Source of the DNA: Seminavis robusta
Lineage: Eukaryota > Bacillariophyta > Bacillariophyceae > Naviculales > Naviculaceae
NCBI GenBank assembly: GCA_903772945.1
Contig: CAICTM010001187.1
Coordinates: 1 to 34,676 of the forward strand
Length of the DNA stretch: 34,676 bases
Direction: 5' to 3'
Position 1 is the stretch's first letter, and each line of letters opens with the position of its first letter. The notes beneath the pieces were generated by a model, which was not told the DNA's origin, made no database searches, and saw only the letters and a program-made list of their open reading frames with translations. Shown here in pieces: positions 31,609 through 34,676 of this stretch. The position numbers were made by a program, and so were the translations under genes.

Positions 31609-31649
31609 TGGCTCTACAGCGGTAGTGTACTGTGGCTCTACAGCGGTAG
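31609..31649. repeat. Short direct repeat TGGCTCTACAGCGGTAG, two copies
   Basis: The perfect 17-bp word occurs at 31609-31625 and 31633-31649, separated by 7 bases, shortly after the paired CRE palindromes. Confidence 0.85.
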
Positions 31650-32191
31650 GCCGATGTCGGCACGACGGTCCGGCTGTACTTTCTGTACCAATACTTTGAC
31701 CTTCTGTGGATCGAAATACCGTGAAAGGGCCTCCTTGGTGCCAACCAAATCCATTGAAAAACGCACCAACGCAGAGATAGAAGGCTGCATTAAGTAAGGG
31801 CGCCACCGGTACCAGTACTCTCTATTTAGGCACCTTGCTTGGCCTTGTTACTTGGAAGGGAGGAAGAATGGTACTCTTACTAGATTATTATCATGAAGGC
31901 TTCGGTCCAATTCCTTGACTCCGTTGCTTTTGGGAAGAAAGGATGCCAACTGAAACTAGACCTACATTGTGCCATTGTGCCACCTTTCTCTGTTTCTACT
32001 CGGATCTCAGAGTACAGTCCATCAACCAGCTCATCAGAGATTCTCCTACCGTAGTGTACCATCTGCTACCATGCTACATGCTACCAGGCACCATCTTGTT
32101 CTTCCAATACCAGTACCAAAAGTCAACACAAGGGTGGTGGGAGAAAGGGCCCAAAATCAGGATTTTAAGAAGCCAATTAAATTGATCAATT

Positions 32192-32378
32192 CCAAACCAA
32201 AATATAAAATCGAAACCTAAATAAATATAAAACTGAAACCTAAATATAAAACCGAAACCAAATTACTATGGTAAATAACTAGTAAAATCAATCCGAAACC
32301 TAAATATAAAATCAAAACCTAAATATAAAATCGAAACCCAAATATAAAATCGAAACCCAAGTATGAAGCCAAATTACT
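32192..32378. repeat. AT-rich ~18-bp tandem repeat (AATATAAAATCGAAACCY)
   Basis: Units of (A)AATATAAAAYYGAAACCTA recur about eight times with small variation. Two GAARCCAAATTACT copies occur, near 32255 and 32367, the first in the middle of the array. G is scarce on this strand and stops occur in all frames, so it is non-coding. Confidence 0.8.
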
Positions 32379-32841
32379 TGTACATCAAGATTTCCGGCCC
32401 ATTCGGAGTTGTGGTGGGTGTGGAAAGCCTGCCTGCTTGGTGAAGTCATAACAAACCACCAACATTCCAGCTCTACAGGATTTTCAAGAGGTACAGTGTC
32501 AAGTGTCAAGGCTACGACTGGTTTCGTAGCCCGAAAGACGATCGCATCCGAACTGGTTGTTTGACCACCGAGCGGCGTCTATTTCTCGGGTATCTATTCT
32601 TATTTACTGAATGGTCATTTCATTCGCAGAGGTCAATCCCAGAGAACTGAACGAGCTACTGAACGGTACCAGCAGTGTACCAGCAGTCAGCAGAGTCAGC
32701 AGCAATTAGCACTCCAACAGTCCTCTTTCTTCTCAATAGCCCTGCCCAGTTCATCCTCTCGGTATTCCATTATTCTGTTATCGACCATCATTGACACAAA
32801 ACTAAAACTTTCATTATCTTTTTATATTAATAACCTCCACG

Positions 32842-33558
32842 ATGGCCCTCTCTCTGATCGACGCCATGGCCACGACGCCAACGTTTGCTACCAGCAAATC
32901 CGTGTTGGGAGAAGAAGCGCCGCTCCCTCCCGCGCCTCCTCGCATCCCGAGAAATGTGATTCCTACCGCCGAACACGATTCTTGTGTCAAGAACGTCCAT
33001 CATGCCTCCTTGACGGCGCTACCCTCTGCCACTAAAACCAAGCCTTGTCCAATATTGACATTGGGCGTCCAACATCGTCGTCACAGTGCTCCTGCCATGC
33101 TGGCCTTTCAGACCGCTTTTGCCAAAATGAAGGAAAAGGGAATGAGCGACAGTGGCAGGTCGCTGACTAGTGGCACGGCCAATACTACCGCCAAGAAGGA
33201 ACCCTCGGCCGCCATGAGTAAACTCAATTCCTTGTTCCCAACATCTCCCGGATCACTCCAAAAGGCAGCAAGACGTCGTCGACAAAAAGACACTACTGCC
33301 GGTCTAGGTCAAAGTAAGAATGCTACCTTTAAGGGAGTTGGAAAGTCTGCCAACCTGGATGCCCAACAAATTTTGGCGGGCTTAATGAAGGGGGCAGCGT
33401 CTTCTTCTGCTGCTGGTACATCTACGTTTACCAAGACGTCAAGTTCTGGAAAACTGCTGCTGGGGCATGCAGCGGGAATGCCGCGAACGTCCAGTGGTGC
33501 CAGGCTTGTCAACAACAACATGAGAAAAGTGCGAAGCTCGGGATCAATCCTCTTTTAG
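32842..33558 (+). CDS. Hypothetical basic, Ser/Ala/Lys-rich protein
   Basis: This single-exon gene encodes 238 residues. The ATG is in CCACGATGGC. I do not recognise a family. The sequence is low in complexity and largely disordered: a Pro-rich stretch at about 25-38 (EEAPLPPAPPRIPRN), a short more ordered segment at about 72-100 (GVQHRRHSAPAMLAFQTAFA), and a basic patch at about 143-150 (RRRRQKD). A hydrophobic short helix follows (LDAQQILAGLMKGAA), then a basic Ser-rich end (RKVRSSGSILF). RRHS and RKVRSS are typical basophilic-kinase target sites. No signal peptide or membrane helix is present, so a cytosolic or nuclear protein is likely. The long bias-rich frame with a well-placed ATG supports a real gene. 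Confidence 0.6.
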   Translation: MALSLIDAMATTPTFATSKSVLGEEAPLPPAPPRIPRNVIPTAEHDSCVKNVHHASLTALPSATKTKPCPILTLGVQHRRHSAPAMLAFQTAFAKMKEKGMSDSGRSLTSGTANTTAKKEPSAAMSKLNSLFPTSPGSLQKAARRRRQKDTTAGLGQSKNATFKGVGKSANLDAQQILAGLMKGAASSSAAGTSTFTKTSSSGKLLLGHAAGMPRTSSGARLVNNNMRKVRSSGSILF

Positions 33559-33908
33559 CCATGTTTTTTCTTCCACGATAGCTAGCTAGGTCTAGCAGTA
33601 GCCAATTCAGACGGGAACGGGCGAGCTAAGACACCAACGTAAACCAAGACCGCCACTGATCAACTAGCAGCAGTTGCCTCCGTAACAGCCATCTCCCAAC
33701 TGCCATGTAAAACTAACTGCATGCATTCATCCTTCCAATTTCTGATTATCTGGTTTTTATCTAGCTAGCACTTAGTTCCTTTCGATTAAAATGCTTAATT
33801 CTAAGGTTTGTTTCTGAGTCTGAATTCATCCTTGAGCATAATAATCGTGTCAGCGTGCACGCTGAAATTGCTTCGTTGGTTGTCCTTTCGGGCCCCAGAA
33901 CTTCTCTT
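33559..33908. other. Spacer between convergent genes
   Basis: About 350 bases containing the 3' ends of the gene at 32842 and of the leftward gene at the right edge. CTAGCTAGC-type words occur at about 33581 and 33761. Nothing else is apparent. Confidence 0.4.
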
Positions 33909-34676
33909 TCATTTACATGTAGTCGTACTGTAACCATATGGCGCTTTCTTCGTATCCGTGGCAATGGTACGAATCTTTTCCAAGTCAGGTACTGTGGCAT
34001 CAAGCTCACTCAGCATTCTCTTGACTTTGTACTCCGCATCATCGCGTTGGCTCTCAAATTTATCGCAACGATCGAGCGCATGAGACCACATTCCACGATA
34101 ATCTTTCAATTGGTTGGTCTTCTGTTCGAGATCATGTTGGAGCTGTTTCGTGACAGTTTCATGGGAACTTTCCGTGTCTTCAATGTCCTTCTCGGCCTTC
34201 AAAAAATCGGTCGTAGCATACTCGAGTTACTTGGCCACGACTTTCGCTAGAACGGGGGGCTTCAGTGTCGCGAGTCCCTGATCCGACGTGAGGGACGCAC
34301 CAACATCCTTCCAGTTGGCAGCCATGGCAGCAACGCAGCGGTCTTGCAAGGCGGTCGAGCCTTCGGTATTCGTAACGACAGCGTCTTCGACTTTCAACAA
34401 GCTCAGAGCAGCCTTGCTGCTGATACTACGGAGCGTTTCCGGGGCTGTCAAGCTTTGGAAGGTTGCAGCGTCGAGATCATCTTGGTTGTCCGTTGCAAAC
34501 TGAGCGATGAGTTCGCTCAGGTGAATCTGAACATCGTCGTTCATTGCTGGCATTGGCGTCGAATCGGGATTGGCCGATGGTTTGGAGGCAACATCATTTG
34601 CCTTCGAAGCCGCAGTCGTATCGCTTGTAGAGCCCGTAGTTGTAGAGACCGCAGCGGCAGAAGCCGCAGTGGCAGT
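33909..34676 (-). pseudogene. Coiled-coil gene, partial at right edge, interrupted by an in-frame TAA (possible BTB/BACK-like upstream part)
   Basis: The frame is open from the right edge (34676) to a TAA at 34229-34227. It then continues in the same frame, without any shift, from LEYATTDFLKAEKDIEDTES to a TAG-type end near 33909. The first part starts Ala/Thr/Ser-rich (KANDVASKPSANPD), followed by helical sequence VQIHLSELIAQFATDN and ALQDRCVAAMAANWKDVGAS. That pattern is faintly reminiscent of the region after a BTB domain (BACK-like), but this is weak. The second part is charged coiled coil (KQLQHDLEQKTNQLKDYR, ESQRDDAEYKVKRMLSELD). Coding character is unbroken on both sides of the stop, which could be a CAA-to-TAA change (VAK*LEY). 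No in-phase intron removes it. It may be a recent pseudogene, an allele, a sequence error, or a real stop with a decaying downstream part. Confidence 0.45.

Larger units (their letters stand above)
31241..32841. other. Spacer with nested repeats, CRE palindromes and an AT-rich minisatellite
   Basis: About 1.6 kb between two divergently transcribed genes, so it should carry both promoters. Distinct elements (direct repeats at 31251-31367, TGACGTCA at 31550 and 31566, a repeat at 31609-31649, an AT-rich array at 32192-32378) are listed separately. Open frames in 31372-31608 and 31943-32220 lack motifs and are not called. TTTTTATATTAATAACC lies 20 bases before the 32842 ATG. Confidence 0.5.

Overview
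The window looks like nuclear DNA of a diatom, most likely a raphid pennate. The genes are monocistronic, lie on both strands and are separated by long AT/CTAG-rich spacers. Several carry one or two short GT-AG introns (about 90-140 nt). Two families expanded in diatoms are recognisable: a receptor-type nucleotide cyclase N-terminus and bacterial-type family-3 amino-acid-binding domains. There are no operons, tRNAs, rRNAs or CRISPR arrays, and no intact transposon. All family assignments rest on reading motifs by eye; no searches were run.

Layout. 1-560 (-): start of a receptor-type cyclase that runs off the left edge. About 1279-2200 (-): a decayed amino-acid-binding-protein pseudogene. 3000-3725 (+): a PAQR/hemolysin-III-like seven-helix protein. 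5958-7001 (+): a secreted Cys-rich protein with a His-Asp phospholipase-A2-like motif. 7257-17305 (-): a three-exon, roughly 3,290-residue single-pass membrane protein resembling TMEM131. 17835-18752: a 142-bp tandem array. 18841 to about 19490 or beyond (-): a multi-exon gene with repeated exon-like units. 19857-20330: degenerate short repeats. 21244-22329 (-): a two-exon secreted or plastid-targeted coiled-coil protein, divergent from 22956-25009 (+), a TBC1D20-like protein whose catalytic fingers look lost. 27200-29205 (+): a three-exon MFSD5/MOT2-type molybdate transporter, the firmest call. 30481-31146 (-) and 32842-33558 (+): proteins of unknown function. 33909-34676 (-): a coiled-coil gene with an in-frame stop that runs off the right edge.

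The genes do not form one pathway. A loose theme is secretory and membrane biology: a TMEM131-like ER cargo factor, a TBC1D20-like ER/Golgi protein, a membrane receptor cyclase, a PAQR protein, a transporter and a secreted enzyme-like protein. Perfect TGACGTCA palindromes occur in two upstream regions. That is noteworthy because TGACGT elements are the CO2/cAMP-responsive elements known from Phaeodactylum.
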